DNA from: an uncultured Eubacteriales bacterium
GTDB lineage: Bacteria; Bacillota; Clostridia; Oscillospirales; Oscillospiraceae
Assembly: GCA_900545585.1 (NCBI GenBank)
Contig: UQZR01000002.1
Coordinates: forward strand, 62,001-126,000
Reading direction: 5' to 3'
DNA: 64,000 nt
The translations under genes and the position numbers were made by a program. Numbering within the stretch: the stretch's first letter is position 1; each line of letters begins with the position of its first letter. The notes below the pieces were generated by a model, which made no database searches, had not been told where the DNA came from, and worked only from the letters and a program-made list of their open reading frames with translations. This document shows positions 49,401-58,256 of the stretch, piece by piece.

Positions 49401-51249
49401 CGCCAACCTGCGCCAGCTGCGTCAGGCGTTTCCGGACCGCGGCGTCTCCATCGTGGTGGGCAGCGACGTGGTGGCCAACGCATCCTCCTACCGCAAGCCG
49501 CCGCAGCCGGGCTCCATCCACACCTTCGACCACGTGATCTTCCGCCGCACCGAGCCGGACGCCGCACCGGCGGATTACACCTGCATCACCGGCCATGTGC
49601 TGGAGCTGACGCTGCCGCCCCAGCTGGAGGAGATCAGCTCCACCCGCATCCGCGAGGCGGTGGACGCCAACCGTGACGTGTCCAACCTCATCGACCCCAT
49701 GGCACAGGAGTTCATCTACCGCAGGGGCCTGTACCTGCGGGAGCCCCAGGATAAGCCGGTGCTGCGGACGGAGGATCTGGCCTTCCTGCCCTGCCCCGCG
49801 CCGGAGAGCCGGACGGAGCAGCTGCTGCGCCAGATCTTCCCCGATGACGGCGGCCCCATGCTGGAGCGTCTCCGCGCCAGCGGCGACGAGCTGCTGCTGC
49901 TGACCGACGGCGTCAGCGGCCATGTGCTGGGCGCGGCGTCCTACCGCTGCCTGGACTCCCAGCACCTGTTTGCCCGCCTGAACGATGCCGCCCTCAGCGC
50001 CGTGGTCCGCCAGAATGCCGGCGGCCGCACCCTGCTGGTCAGCGGCCTGTTCGTCCCCCGGGGCGACCGGCAGCTGGACTTCGGCCAGCTGCTGCTGACA
50101 GAGGTGCTGACCACCGCACTCAGCCGCGAATATACCTACGCGCTGTACTGCCCGCTGGAGGGCGCCGTCTCCGGCTATGGCCGTCAGCTGGCGCAGCTTC
50201 AGGGCTTTGTGCCTGTCCAGCATCGGGAGGGCTACGACGTCCTGGGCGTGGACATGCGCTGCCCCATCGTCCTGAGCCGCAACGTGGAGACGGCCATCAA
50301 AGCCCCCCTCAGCACGTCGCCACGGGTGCAGACCGCCATCGCCGAGGCCCACCGCCGCCTGCAGAGCATGCTGACGCGGCTCCAGCCCGGCTCTCTGGTG
50401 CTGAGCCTGTCTGCCGGCGTCATCTACCACCGCCTGCTCCAGCGCATCACCCGGTGCAACAGCGTGCCGGCGGAGCCCACGACGCCCCGTGTGCTGGGGC
50501 CCGACATCTGCGTGCCCTACGGCAAGCTGCTGCGCGGCGTGGCGGTGCCCAACACCGTCACCAAGACCCTGCGCACCGACAAGGTCTACGAGGCGGACCT
50601 CAGCACCTATTCCATCGAAGCCTATCCCGATTACTCGCCGCTGCCGAATCAGGTCCGCACCATCCGCGCCTTTGACCGCCCCGTCATTCTGGTGGACGAC
50701 ATGCTCCACGACGGCAAGCGCATCCGCCGCCTGGCTCCCCTGCTGGAGGAGACCCACACACCGGTACACCAGGTGCTGGTGGGCTACCTCACCGGCATGG
50801 GCCGCGACCTCATGGAGCAGCTGGGTTATCCGGTGGACGGCATCTACTACCTGCCCAACCTGCGGATGCGGTTTGTGGAATCCACGCTGTATCCCTTCAT
50901 CGGCGGCGACACCGTCCGCCGCGCCGAGCCGCTGTCCGGCGGACTGCAGCCCTCGGTGAACCGCATCCTGCCCTACGCCTCGCCGGAATTCGGCCCCATG
51001 GACGGCCGTACCGCGTGGGAGCTGAGCCTTTGCTGCCTGGAAAACGCGCGGGACATCCTGCTGGCGCTGGAAACGGAGTTCCGCAGCCTGTACGCCCGCA
51101 CCCTGACGCTGAACCGTCTGGGCGAGGCGGTGATCCTGCCCCTGTGCCCTGACAAGGGCGGCTGCATCGCCTACGATGCCAGCCGTGCCGCCTCCGCCTG
51201 TCTGGAGGGGGATATCGAGGTGCTGAAGCGGATGCGCCCCGGCGACTGA
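46486..51249 (+). CDS. 1587-residue fusion: HD, helical repeats, nucleotidyltransferase, GNAT-like, phosphoribosyltransferase
   Basis: One uninterrupted frame. About 170-310: HD hydrolase domain with His in HIAGVHHVAM, the HD pair in GHDIGKFG (212-219) and a later His in HVAANHS. About 340-880: alpha-helical, HEAT-like repeats. About 895-1070: nucleotidyltransferase of the NadD/CoaD fold with GTFDPFTLSH (902-911) and ISSTRIR near 1049. About 1115-1260: region resembling a GNAT acetyltransferase (LLVSGLFVPRGDRQLDFGQLLL). About 1340-1530: phosphoribosyltransferase-like domain with VILVDDMLHDGKR (1400-1412). It probably binds nucleotides and PRPP and may serve a NAD- or CoA-like salvage route, but no pathway is certain. 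Ribosome site GGGAGGG. Operon with the next two genes. Confidence 0.85.
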   Translation: MTKKRIRQMNSALRRRLTGRPAADWLPQGESFARRLETEGYMQRFVPLFQGRRLRCADVLVLCRPELDALSGGAAPQQGWLAYTYDFARRLLYPERDTPEPFGPGAVFFLSVLQVLFAAENEVLPPNPAWTFRLLTEAELSGSACAVSYVQMLRCWKREYVYELMRLGLEATPYRTLEHIAGVHHVAMTAGRALHRAGIPVDLALVSGSAAGHDIGKFGCRPGERVPYLHYYYTDLWFRRRRLTDIGHVAANHSVWDLEPDYLSVESLLLIYADFRVKQSVGPDGREITRISSLSEAFDVILSKLDAVDDAKRQRYMRVYARLRDFEQFMADKGVDVTLQGHDTPPRPQKQTALMTDEEALHALTMQCVGHNMELMSRLTGQRSFAQLLELARGETNWRRLRAYLGVFESYSLYLHIPQKVQTLAFLYELLMHREGDIRRQAAALLGEIIGGFHAGYAKERPAGSRPDPRAITDLDQWKLYLEKIIYPDHKLMPQHRRWIGYTLKFAVNSLLQHSAGREERFLSPLFAYYRHPEQVADTVAFQLLDTAAALPAAAYSRRHTALLLHFAQELSAHDSVEVRTAAVLLLDRLHRLSPRSAAPLRALEHISCDGSSTLRLLREDVLSGGAPVILADDAVSEIFLDNLKTATPWLTKQANIRLLTDFARSGASPVLHIATHLSNLIKVSDRVTVRHSAGNALLELAPRLTADQRNEVAVELCRGLELGQQEFTKYIPDYLGRFMLWLPPAELDELLDDLWVNLSAADSRVAASVLDTVGVVYEAYDTYRTRFPEADEAYRRRRQRLLGMLMRGLYGIDDAVRQEALYVLGRRVFGSAELGDHEKCRAFVLTERKLLAAYDEEPDHGLTFYYRAAMLGRLYRFMTEEQLFREGFDFGPPRPIAFFPGTFDPFTLSHKGIVRAIRDAGFEVLLAIDEFSWSKRTQPTRIRRRIAAMSVANEFHVHIFPEDFPVNIANPANLRQLRQAFPDRGVSIVVGSDVVANASSYRKPPQPGSIHTFDHVIFRRTEPDAAPADYTCITGHVLELTLPPQLEEISSTRIREAVDANRDVSNLIDPMAQEFIYRRGLYLREPQDKPVLRTEDLAFLPCPAPESRTEQLLRQIFPDDGGPMLERLRASGDELLLLTDGVSGHVLGAASYRCLDSQHLFARLNDAALSAVVRQNAGGRTLLVSGLFVPRGDRQLDFGQLLLTEVLTTALSREYTYALYCPLEGAVSGYGRQLAQLQGFVPVQHREGYDVLGVDMRCPIVLSRNVETAIKAPLSTSPRVQTAIAEAHRRLQSMLTRLQPGSLVLSLSAGVIYHRLLQRITRCNSVPAEPTTPRVLGPDICVPYGKLLRGVAVPNTVTKTLRTDKVYEADLSTYSIEAYPDYSPLPNQVRTIRAFDRPVILVDDMLHDGKRIRRLAPLLEETHTPVHQVLVGYLTGMGRDLMEQLGYPVDGIYYLPNLRMRFVESTLYPFIGGDTVRRAEPLSGGLQPSVNRILPYASPEFGPMDGRTAWELSLCCLENARDILLALETEFRSLYARTLTLNRLGEAVILPLCPDKGGCIAYDASRAASACLEGDIEVLKRMRPGD

Positions 51250-51277
51250 TACGAATGGCTACGAGAGGAGAACGACC

Positions 51278-52222
51278 ATGGAGCTTTTCAACAAGGTTAC
51301 GGCTGGGCGTCTGGCCCTGCCGGAAAAAGTGCGCGTGAACCTGCTGGCCTTGGGCGATGTGGGCAGCACCCTGCTGCTGGGCCTGCGGCTCATGGGCGGG
51401 GATGTCGTCTCATCCATCGGCATCTGCGATGTGCGGGAGAACGCGGCCCTGCGCTGGGAGTTCGAGCTGAACCAGATCCAGCCGCCCTCCGGCGCGGCCC
51501 TGCCGCCGGTGGAGATCATCTCGCCGGAGCAGCTGTTTGACGGGGACGTGTTCCTGTTCTGCGCCTCCCGCATGGTGCCGGACACCTCCGTCACCGGCGG
51601 CGACGTGCGCATGGCCCAGTACGGCCTGAACCGTGAGCTGGCGGCGTCCTACGCCCGCATGGCGCGGGACAGGGGGTATCAGGGCCTGTTCTGCGTGGTC
51701 AGCGATCCGGTGGACCCCCTGTGCCGCGCGGTGCTGCGGGCGGGCGGCGGGCCGGACGGTACGGGCCTGCGGCCCTGTCAGGTGCGGGGCTTCGGCCTGG
51801 GCGTCATGCACGCAAGAGCGCTGTACTTCGCCCGCAAGGATCCCCGCTTTGCCGCCTACCTCACGGAGGGCCGCGCCTTCGGACCCCACGGGGAGGATTT
51901 GGTGCTGGCCAATTCCATCGACCGCTATGACGACGCCCTCTCCCGTGAACTGACGGAGCGGGTGGCCCACGCCAATCTGGAGATGCGGAAGCTGGGCTTC
52001 AAGCCCTACGTGGCCCCGGCCCTCAGCTCCGGTGCGCTGAGCCTGCTGGCCCTGCTGCGGCGGGAGTGGCACTACTCCTCCGTGTATATGGACGATATTT
52101 TCATGGGCTGCCGCAACCGGCTGACACCGGACGGCACCATCGAGACGGAGCATCTGACCCTGCCGCCGGCACTGGAAGCGCGGCTGGCGGAGACGGCGGC
52201 GCGGCTGCGCGCCATCGACTGA
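51278..52222 (+). CDS. Divergent lactate/malate-dehydrogenase-fold protein
   Basis: 314 residues with the LDH/MDH layout: Rossmann start NLLALGDVGSTLL (the first Gly of the G-x-G-x2-G loop is Ala), DVRENAALRWEFELNQ after beta-2, VVSDPVDPL where LDH has SNPVD (Asn to Asp), and GPHGED where LDH has GEHGD, so the catalytic His is kept but its neighbours are changed. The substrate-Arg region is not LDH-like. It may therefore bind a dinucleotide without being a normal dehydrogenase. It starts 28 bases after the giant fusion gene with GAGAGGAG upstream and is followed 13 bases later by a flavodoxin-like gene; all three look like one operon. Confidence 0.72.
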   Translation: MELFNKVTAGRLALPEKVRVNLLALGDVGSTLLLGLRLMGGDVVSSIGICDVRENAALRWEFELNQIQPPSGAALPPVEIISPEQLFDGDVFLFCASRMVPDTSVTGGDVRMAQYGLNRELAASYARMARDRGYQGLFCVVSDPVDPLCRAVLRAGGGPDGTGLRPCQVRGFGLGVMHARALYFARKDPRFAAYLTEGRAFGPHGEDLVLANSIDRYDDALSRELTERVAHANLEMRKLGFKPYVAPALSSGALSLLALLRREWHYSSVYMDDIFMGCRNRLTPDGTIETEHLTLPPALEARLAETAARLRAID

Positions 52223-52235
52223 GGAGGTGCGGGCC

Positions 52236-53267
52236 ATGCTGACGGTGTTATTGCCGGAGAACCGGTACAGCCCGCCCCTGCGGGAGCTGCTGGAGCCCCT
52301 GCTGCCAGAGGGCAGCGTGTTCCGCGACCCCGATGCGGGGCTGGAGGGCCTGACGGGGCAGCGGCTGCTGTTTGCCGTGGCGCTGGATGAGGGCGGCTGC
52401 AGCGAGGCGTATTACCGGATGCTCTCCCGCCTGCGCCGCAGCACCACGCTGCTGCGTGGCTGCGTGGCGGGTCTGGTGGTCACCGGCGTGGGGGAGTTTT
52501 ACACAAAGGACGTGGCGCGGGACATGGTGTTCGCCGCCAACCAGTCCGGCTGCGCCTTTCTGGGGCGGCCGCTGGTGGAGGCCACTGGCTCCCTGCGGAA
52601 CTTCCGCACCCAGGCCCAGATCGGCGGCACCGATGAGGTCACAGCCTTTCACGCCGCCGTGGCCGAGCTCATCGGGCGTCTGGCGGACTGGGAAAAGCCC
52701 GCCCCCATCCGGCACATCCTGGCGCTCCACGCCTCCCAGCGCAGCACCTCCAACACGCTGGCCCTGTGGGAGCTGGTGAAAAGCGCCCTGCCGGACACGG
52801 TGACAGTGGAGGAGATCTGCCTGCGCAACGGCACCATGGCGGACTGCAACGGATGCAGCTACACCGCCTGTCTCCACTTCGGCGAGCAGGGCGGCTGCTT
52901 CTACGGCGGGCCCATGGTGGAGGAGGTGTATCCCGCCATCCGGCGGTGCGACGCGCTGGTGATGCTGTGCGCCAATTATAACGATGCGCTGGCGGCAAAC
53001 CTGACCGCCTGCGTCAACCGGATGACGGCGCTGTTCCGGCAAAGCCGGTTCTACGATAAGCGGCTGTTCGGGCTGGTGGTGTCCGGCTATTCCGGCGGCG
53101 ACCTGCTGGCACGGCAGCTGATCTCGGCACTGAATATGAACAAATCCTTCTTCCTGCCGCCCCACTTCTGTCTGCTGGAGACGGCCAACGAGAGGGGGAG
53201 CCTTGTGAAGCTGCCCCACATCGCCGACGAGGCGGCGCAGTTTGCGCAGCGCATGATGAAGAATTAA
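52236..53267 (+). CDS. Flavodoxin-fold protein with Cys cluster
   Basis: 343 residues. The C-terminal part (about 155-343) looks like the NADPH-dependent FMN reductase / flavodoxin fold: ILALHASQRSTSNTLALWELV in the phosphate-loop position, then a Cys cluster DCNGC-x3-AC-x6-GGC (about 204-221), as in multimeric flavoproteins of anaerobes where such Cys bind an iron-sulfur cluster or the substrate. The N-terminal 150 residues have a second alpha/beta unit with GLVVTGVGEFYTKDVAR and no family I recognise. The ATG at 52236 has GAGGAGGTG upstream. Probably a redox partner within the three-gene operon. Confidence 0.72.
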   Translation: MLTVLLPENRYSPPLRELLEPLLPEGSVFRDPDAGLEGLTGQRLLFAVALDEGGCSEAYYRMLSRLRRSTTLLRGCVAGLVVTGVGEFYTKDVARDMVFAANQSGCAFLGRPLVEATGSLRNFRTQAQIGGTDEVTAFHAAVAELIGRLADWEKPAPIRHILALHASQRSTSNTLALWELVKSALPDTVTVEEICLRNGTMADCNGCSYTACLHFGEQGGCFYGGPMVEEVYPAIRRCDALVMLCANYNDALAANLTACVNRMTALFRQSRFYDKRLFGLVVSGYSGGDLLARQLISALNMNKSFFLPPHFCLLETANERGSLVKLPHIADEAAQFAQRMMKN

Positions 53268-53273
53268 AAAAAT

Positions 53274-53302
53274 CCTCCCGATTTGTCAGGAAAAATCGGG
53301 AG
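53274..53302 (+). terminator. Terminator of the fusion operon
   Basis: CTCCCGATTT stem paired with AAATCGGGAG, A run before it; only a short T-poor tail follows, so the next hairpin may help. Confidence 0.65.
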
Positions 53303-53317
53303 AACGGGGAAAAGCAG

Positions 53318-53370
53318 AACAGGACAAGGGGCGGATATGCGAAAAACGCATATCCGCCCCTTGTCCTGTT
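53318..53370. repeat. Perfect 24-bp inverted repeat
   Basis: Two exact complementary arms of 24 bases (starting AACAGGACAAGGGGCGG) around AAAAA. It lies between convergent operons and is followed by no T run; it may be a transcription-blocking stem for both sides. Confidence 0.9.
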
Positions 53371-53388
53371 GGGGGAGAAACGATCGCG

Positions 53389-53832
53389 TCAGAAATTTGG
53401 CTTGTCATGTTTGCTGCGGAGGGCCTCGTTCAGCGTCCGCCAGCCCAGCATGGCGCACTTTACCCGCGCCGGCATGTGGGCCACGTCACGCAGAGCGCCG
53501 GCCTCCTCCAGCTGGTCGATCTCATCCTCCGATGCCTCGCCGCGGATCATCTTCTGGAACAGCTCACAGAGGCGGAGCGCCTCATCCTGCGGGCGTCCGA
53601 TGACCATGCCCAGCATGATGTCCGCCGACGCCTGGGACACGGCGCAGCCGCTGCCCACGAAGGCCCCATCGGTGATGGTCTGGCCGTCGGTCTTGAGCTT
53701 CAGGCGGATCTCATCGCCGCAGCTGGGGTTGACGCCGGCCAGCTCGATGTCCGCATCCGGCAGGTCGTGCTTGAACTCCGGATGGAGGATGTGCTCCGTC
53801 AGGATCTCGTTATAAAAGCGGTTAGTTTCCAT
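53389..53832 (-). CDS. sufU: SufU-type Fe-S assembly protein
   Basis: 147 residues. The three conserved Cys are in PSCGDE (about 42), SGCAVSQAS (about 68) and RVKCAMLGW (about 128), together with Asp in the first motif, as in zinc-containing SufU that accepts sulfur from SufS. The start ATG lies within the last codons of sufS (11-base overlap). Last gene of the suf operon. No terminator with a T run follows directly; the 24-bp hairpin may serve. Confidence 0.95.
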   Translation of the reverse strand: METNRFYNEILTEHILHPEFKHDLPDADIELAGVNPSCGDEIRLKLKTDGQTITDGAFVGSGCAVSQASADIMLGMVIGRPQDEALRLCELFQKMIRGEASEDEIDQLEEAGALRDVAHMPARVKCAMLGWRTLNEALRSKHDKPNF

Positions 53833-55036
53833 AGCCCATACGCTCCCTGATGGTGGACAGGCTCTGCAGCAGGCGGTCCACCTCGTTTTCCGTGTTGTAG
53901 AAGGCGAAGCTGGCCCGCACCGTTGCGCTGTATCCCAGATGCTGCAGCAGCGGCTGGGCGCAGTGGTGTCCGGCGCGGACATCCACACCGTCGCAGGCCA
54001 GAATTTCGCTGACATCGTGGGGGTGGACGCCCTCCACGGTGAAGGTGACGATGCCGTTATGCTCCTCGGCTCTGTCGGAGCCGATGACGTGGATATGGGG
54101 CATATCGGCCATGCCGGTCAGCGTCCGCTGCGTCAGGGCCAGCTCCTGCCGGTGCATGGCGTCGAAGCCCACGGACTCCACATACTCAATGGCGGCGCGG
54201 AGCCCCGCCGCGCCGGCGGCGTTGACGGTGCCGGCCTCGAATTTGTGGGGCAGCTCGGCAAACACCGCGCCCTCACGGGTAACGGACTCGATCATCTCGC
54301 CGCCGGTGAGGAAGGGGGGCATCTCCTCCAGCAGGGCACGCTTGCCGTACAGCACGCCGATGCCCATGGGGCCGTAGACCTTATGGCCGGAGAAGGCCAG
54401 GAAATCCACGTCCAGCGCCTGCACGTCCACAGGGATGTGGGGCGTGCTCTGGGCGCCGTCCACCACGATGACCGCGCCGTGCCGGTGAGCTATGTCGGCC
54501 AGCTGTCGGATGGGGTTGACGCGGCCGATGACATTGGAGACGTGGGTCACGGCCACCAGCTTCGTCTTGCCGGTGATGACAGCCTCGGCCCTGTTCAGGT
54601 CCAGACTGCCGTCAGGCTCACACTCCAGAAACTTCAATGCCGCGCCGGTCTGGCGGCACACCATCTGCCAGGGCAGCAGGTCGCTGTGATGCTCCAGAAT
54701 GGAGACCACTACCTCGTCGCCGGCCCTGATATGGCTGAGACCGTAGCTGTATGCCGCCAGATTCAGACCCTCGGTGGTGTTGCGGGTGAACACGATCTCC
54801 GACGTGCTTCCGGCATTGAGGAAGCGGCGCACAGCGGCCCGGGCGTTCTCATAGGCATCGGTGGCCGCCACGCTCAGGGGGTACAGGCCCCGCAGGGGGT
54901 TGGCGTTCTGCTCACAGTAAAAGCGGTTCACCGCGTCCAGCACGCACTGAGGCCGCTGGGCCGTGGCCGCGTTGTCCAGATAGGCGATGTCCTGCGCCAT
55001 CAGCAGGGGGAAGTCCTTTCGATAGGCGTTGGTCAT
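53822..55036 (-). CDS. sufS: Cysteine desulfurase SufS
   Basis: 404 residues, fold-type I PLP enzyme. The PLP lysine is in AFSGHKVYGPMG (about 221-226) and the catalytic Cys in RAGHHCAQPLL (about 358), the class II pattern of SufS. It takes sulfur from cysteine as a persulfide, passed to SufU. GGAGGTATGTGAC precedes the ATG; the gene follows sufD by one base. Confidence 0.97.
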   Translation of the reverse strand: MTNAYRKDFPLLMAQDIAYLDNAATAQRPQCVLDAVNRFYCEQNANPLRGLYPLSVAATDAYENARAAVRRFLNAGSTSEIVFTRNTTEGLNLAAYSYGLSHIRAGDEVVVSILEHHSDLLPWQMVCRQTGAALKFLECEPDGSLDLNRAEAVITGKTKLVAVTHVSNVIGRVNPIRQLADIAHRHGAVIVVDGAQSTPHIPVDVQALDVDFLAFSGHKVYGPMGIGVLYGKRALLEEMPPFLTGGEMIESVTREGAVFAELPHKFEAGTVNAAGAAGLRAAIEYVESVGFDAMHRQELALTQRTLTGMADMPHIHVIGSDRAEEHNGIVTFTVEGVHPHDVSEILACDGVDVRAGHHCAQPLLQHLGYSATVRASFAFYNTENEVDRLLQSLSTIRERMGYGN

Positions 55037-55037
55037 G

Positions 55038-55934
55038 TCACATACCTCCGTTCAATTCATGCTGCACCGTCTCGGCGGTGGCGTCGTCGCCCAGATCGTG
55101 GGCCAGACGCTCCACGGCGGCACGGGCCATCAGGCGCTCCGCCGCATCGCGGTCGAAGCCGCGGCTCTCAAAGTAAAACAGGGTGTCGTCATCCAGCGCG
55201 CCGATGGTGGCGCCGTGGGTGCCCTCCACGTTTTCCTCGGCGCAGAGGATCAGGGGCACGGTCCTGTTCACCACATCATCGCCCAGCAGCAGCACCGTCT
55301 CCTGCTCGCTGCCGGTGGAGCCGGCGGAGCCGTTCTTGAAGTCGATGGTGCCGCGGAACACCTTTTTGGCGCTGTCGGACAGAGCACCGGACACGTCGAT
55401 GTCGCTGCGGGTGTTCCGGCCCACATGGTCCACGGCCAGATTCAGGTCGATGACCTGCTGCTTCCGGCCCAGATAGCCCATGGCGGCCTTCAGGGACGCA
55501 CCGTCGGCCAGCGTCAGCCGGTCGTCGGCGTAGGTGTTGCCCCGGCCGGGAAGCAGGCGGTACAGCTCCACGGAGCTGCCCTCCGGACAGTGGGCCGAGA
55601 CCTCGCTGCGCAGGACGGCGTGCTCATCCATGACCTGCACCTGCACCAGACGGATGACCGCGCCCCTTTCGGGCCGCAGCACCGTCCGGACATGGAGGTG
55701 ATCGCCGCCGCGGAACGTCTCGTACACGGTGACGCGCTGGCCCCGGGCGGCGGTGATCTCCACCGTTCTGCGGGCGTAGGGGGCATCGGCGGACAGCTCC
55801 AGCCGTCCGTCGGCGGACAGCACCTCCGTGCCGCCGTCCACGGCGCCCGCTTCGTCCCAGAGGAGGGCCGTTTCGTTGACGCCCAGCCGGTTCCAGGTGC
55901 GGGTGGGCAGTTTATTTACCAGAATCGTTTCCAT
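55038..55934 (-). CDS. sufD: Fe-S assembly scaffold subunit SufD
   Basis: 298 residues, shorter than E. coli SufD (about 420), mostly the parallel beta-helix core with the C-terminal helical end (DDTLFYFESRGFDRDAAERLMARAAVERLAHDL). It forms the scaffold with SufB and SufC. The short N-terminus is common in Clostridia. Ribosome site AAAGGAGTC; 19 bases after sufB. Confidence 0.92.
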   Translation of the reverse strand: METILVNKLPTRTWNRLGVNETALLWDEAGAVDGGTEVLSADGRLELSADAPYARRTVEITAARGQRVTVYETFRGGDHLHVRTVLRPERGAVIRLVQVQVMDEHAVLRSEVSAHCPEGSSVELYRLLPGRGNTYADDRLTLADGASLKAAMGYLGRKQQVIDLNLAVDHVGRNTRSDIDVSGALSDSAKKVFRGTIDFKNGSAGSTGSEQETVLLLGDDVVNRTVPLILCAEENVEGTHGATIGALDDDTLFYFESRGFDRDAAERLMARAAVERLAHDLGDDATAETVQHELNGGM

Positions 55935-55953
55935 TTACAGACTCCTTTCCCGC

Positions 55954-57360
55954 TTAGCCGATGCTGCCCTTCATCTCAAGGCGGATGAGGTTGTTCATCT
56001 CCACGGCGTACTCCACCGGCAGCTCCTTGGAGACGTTGTCGGCAAAGCCGCTGACGATCAGGGCCCGGGCGTCCTCCTCCGTCAGGCCGCGGCTCATGAG
56101 ATAGAACACGGCGTCGCCGCTGATGCTGCCGATGCGGGCCTCGTGGCCGATGGCGGCGTCACGGGTGCGGACATCCATGGCGGGGATGGTGTCGGAGCGG
56201 GACTCCGAATCCAGCATCAGGGACTGACAGGATACCGAGGACTTGGCGCCCTTGGCGGTTTTTTCCACCACCACGCTGCTGCGGAAGGTGCTGACGCCGC
56301 CGCTCTTGCTGATGGAGCGGGTGTTCATATACGAACTGGTATTTTTGCCGATGTGGACCACCTTGGCGCCGGTGTCCAGATCCTGCCCCGCGCCAGCGAA
56401 GGTGACGCCGGTGAACGTCATGCGGGAGCCGTCGCCCTTCAGGACGCTCATGGGGTAGAGACAGCCGGTGTGGGAGCCGAAGGAGCCGGACACCCACTCG
56501 ATGACGCCGCCTTCCTCTACCAGCGCCCGCTTGGTGTTGAGGTTATACATGTTCTTGGACCAGTTTTCGATGGTGGAATAGCGCAGCTTGGCGTTCTTCT
56601 TGACGTACAGCTCCACGCAGCCGGCGTGGAGGTTGGCCACGTTGTACTTGGGGGCGGAGCAGCCCTCAATGAAGTGGAGGCTGGCCCCCTCGTCCACGAT
56701 GATGAGGGTGTGCTCGAACTGGCCGGCGCCCTTGGCGTTCAGCCGGAAGTAGGACTGGAGGGGGATGGACACCTGCACGCCCCTGGGGACGTACACGAAG
56801 GAGCCGCCGGACCACACCGCGCCGTGGAGCGCGGCGAACTTGTGGTCGGTGGGGGGCACCAGCTTCATAAAGTACTTGCGCACCATGTCGGCGTACTCGC
56901 CGTGAAGCGCGCTCTCCATGTCGGTATAGACCACGCCCTGAGCTGCCACCTCGGCGCGGACATTGTGGTACACCAGCTCGGAATCGTACTGGGCGCCCAC
57001 GCCGGCCAGAGACTTGCGCTCCGCCTCGGGAATGCCCAGACGCTCAAAGGTATCCTTGATGTCCTGAGGCACGTTTTTCCAGTCGTTCTGCATTTTTGTG
57101 TTGGGCCGGACGTAGGTGGCGATATGGTCCATGTCCAGACCCGCCAGCGACGGGCCCCAGTCCGGCAGCGGCGTCTCGTTGTAAATTTGCAGGGAGTGGA
57201 GACGGAACTGCTGCATCCAGACGGGGTCGTTCTTCTCCTGAGACAGCTTTTCCACGATGGCGGGGGTCAGGCCCGCCTCCATGCGGTAGGCATCGTGCTC
57301 CGCGTCCCGGATGTCGTATACGCTGCGGTCGATGTCGTCTACATAGGTCTTTTCGCGCAT
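55954..57360 (-). CDS. sufB: Fe-S assembly scaffold protein SufB
   Basis: 468 residues, normal length. Family signatures: WVSGSFGSHTGCLYPMSVL, RTRDAAIGHEARIGSISGD and the C-terminal MSRGLTEEDARALIVSGFA. Beta-helix scaffold on which the cluster is built with SufC ATPase activity. The start at 57360 has GGAGGTGCCGTC upstream; six more in-frame codons before it are not used because they overlap that site. Fourteen bases after sufC. Confidence 0.97.
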   Translation of the reverse strand: MREKTYVDDIDRSVYDIRDAEHDAYRMEAGLTPAIVEKLSQEKNDPVWMQQFRLHSLQIYNETPLPDWGPSLAGLDMDHIATYVRPNTKMQNDWKNVPQDIKDTFERLGIPEAERKSLAGVGAQYDSELVYHNVRAEVAAQGVVYTDMESALHGEYADMVRKYFMKLVPPTDHKFAALHGAVWSGGSFVYVPRGVQVSIPLQSYFRLNAKGAGQFEHTLIIVDEGASLHFIEGCSAPKYNVANLHAGCVELYVKKNAKLRYSTIENWSKNMYNLNTKRALVEEGGVIEWVSGSFGSHTGCLYPMSVLKGDGSRMTFTGVTFAGAGQDLDTGAKVVHIGKNTSSYMNTRSISKSGGVSTFRSSVVVEKTAKGAKSSVSCQSLMLDSESRSDTIPAMDVRTRDAAIGHEARIGSISGDAVFYLMSRGLTEEDARALIVSGFADNVSKELPVEYAVEMNNLIRLEMKGSIG

Positions 57361-57374
57361 GACGGCACCTCCGT

Positions 57375-58121
<747 letters not shown>

Positions 58122-58165
58122 GTTCGTTGCCTCCTGTGTGCAATTTACCTACTAATCTACTGGGG

Positions 58166-58194
58166 ATTATAGGACGAATAGCCTATCTTGTCAA
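58166..58194 (-). promoter_or_regulatory. Consensus promoter of the suf operon with dyad
   Basis: Perfect TTGACA, 17 bases, TATAAT on the minus strand. ATAGG and CCTAT form a dyad across the spacer (centre near 58180), a position that would let a bound repressor, for example an Rrf2-type regulator, block transcription. Which protein binds is not visible. Confidence 0.9.
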
Positions 58195-58205
58195 TAGGGA
58201 AATGG

Positions 58206-58239
58206 AAAAAGAAAAGCGGAGCGGCAAAAGCCGCTCCGC
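58206..58239 (-). terminator. Terminator of the ECF/anti-sigma operon
   Basis: GCGGAGCGGC stem with its complement around AAAA and a T-rich tail on the minus strand. Confidence 0.85.
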
Positions 58240-58256
58240 AGGGGGTACGCAGGGGG

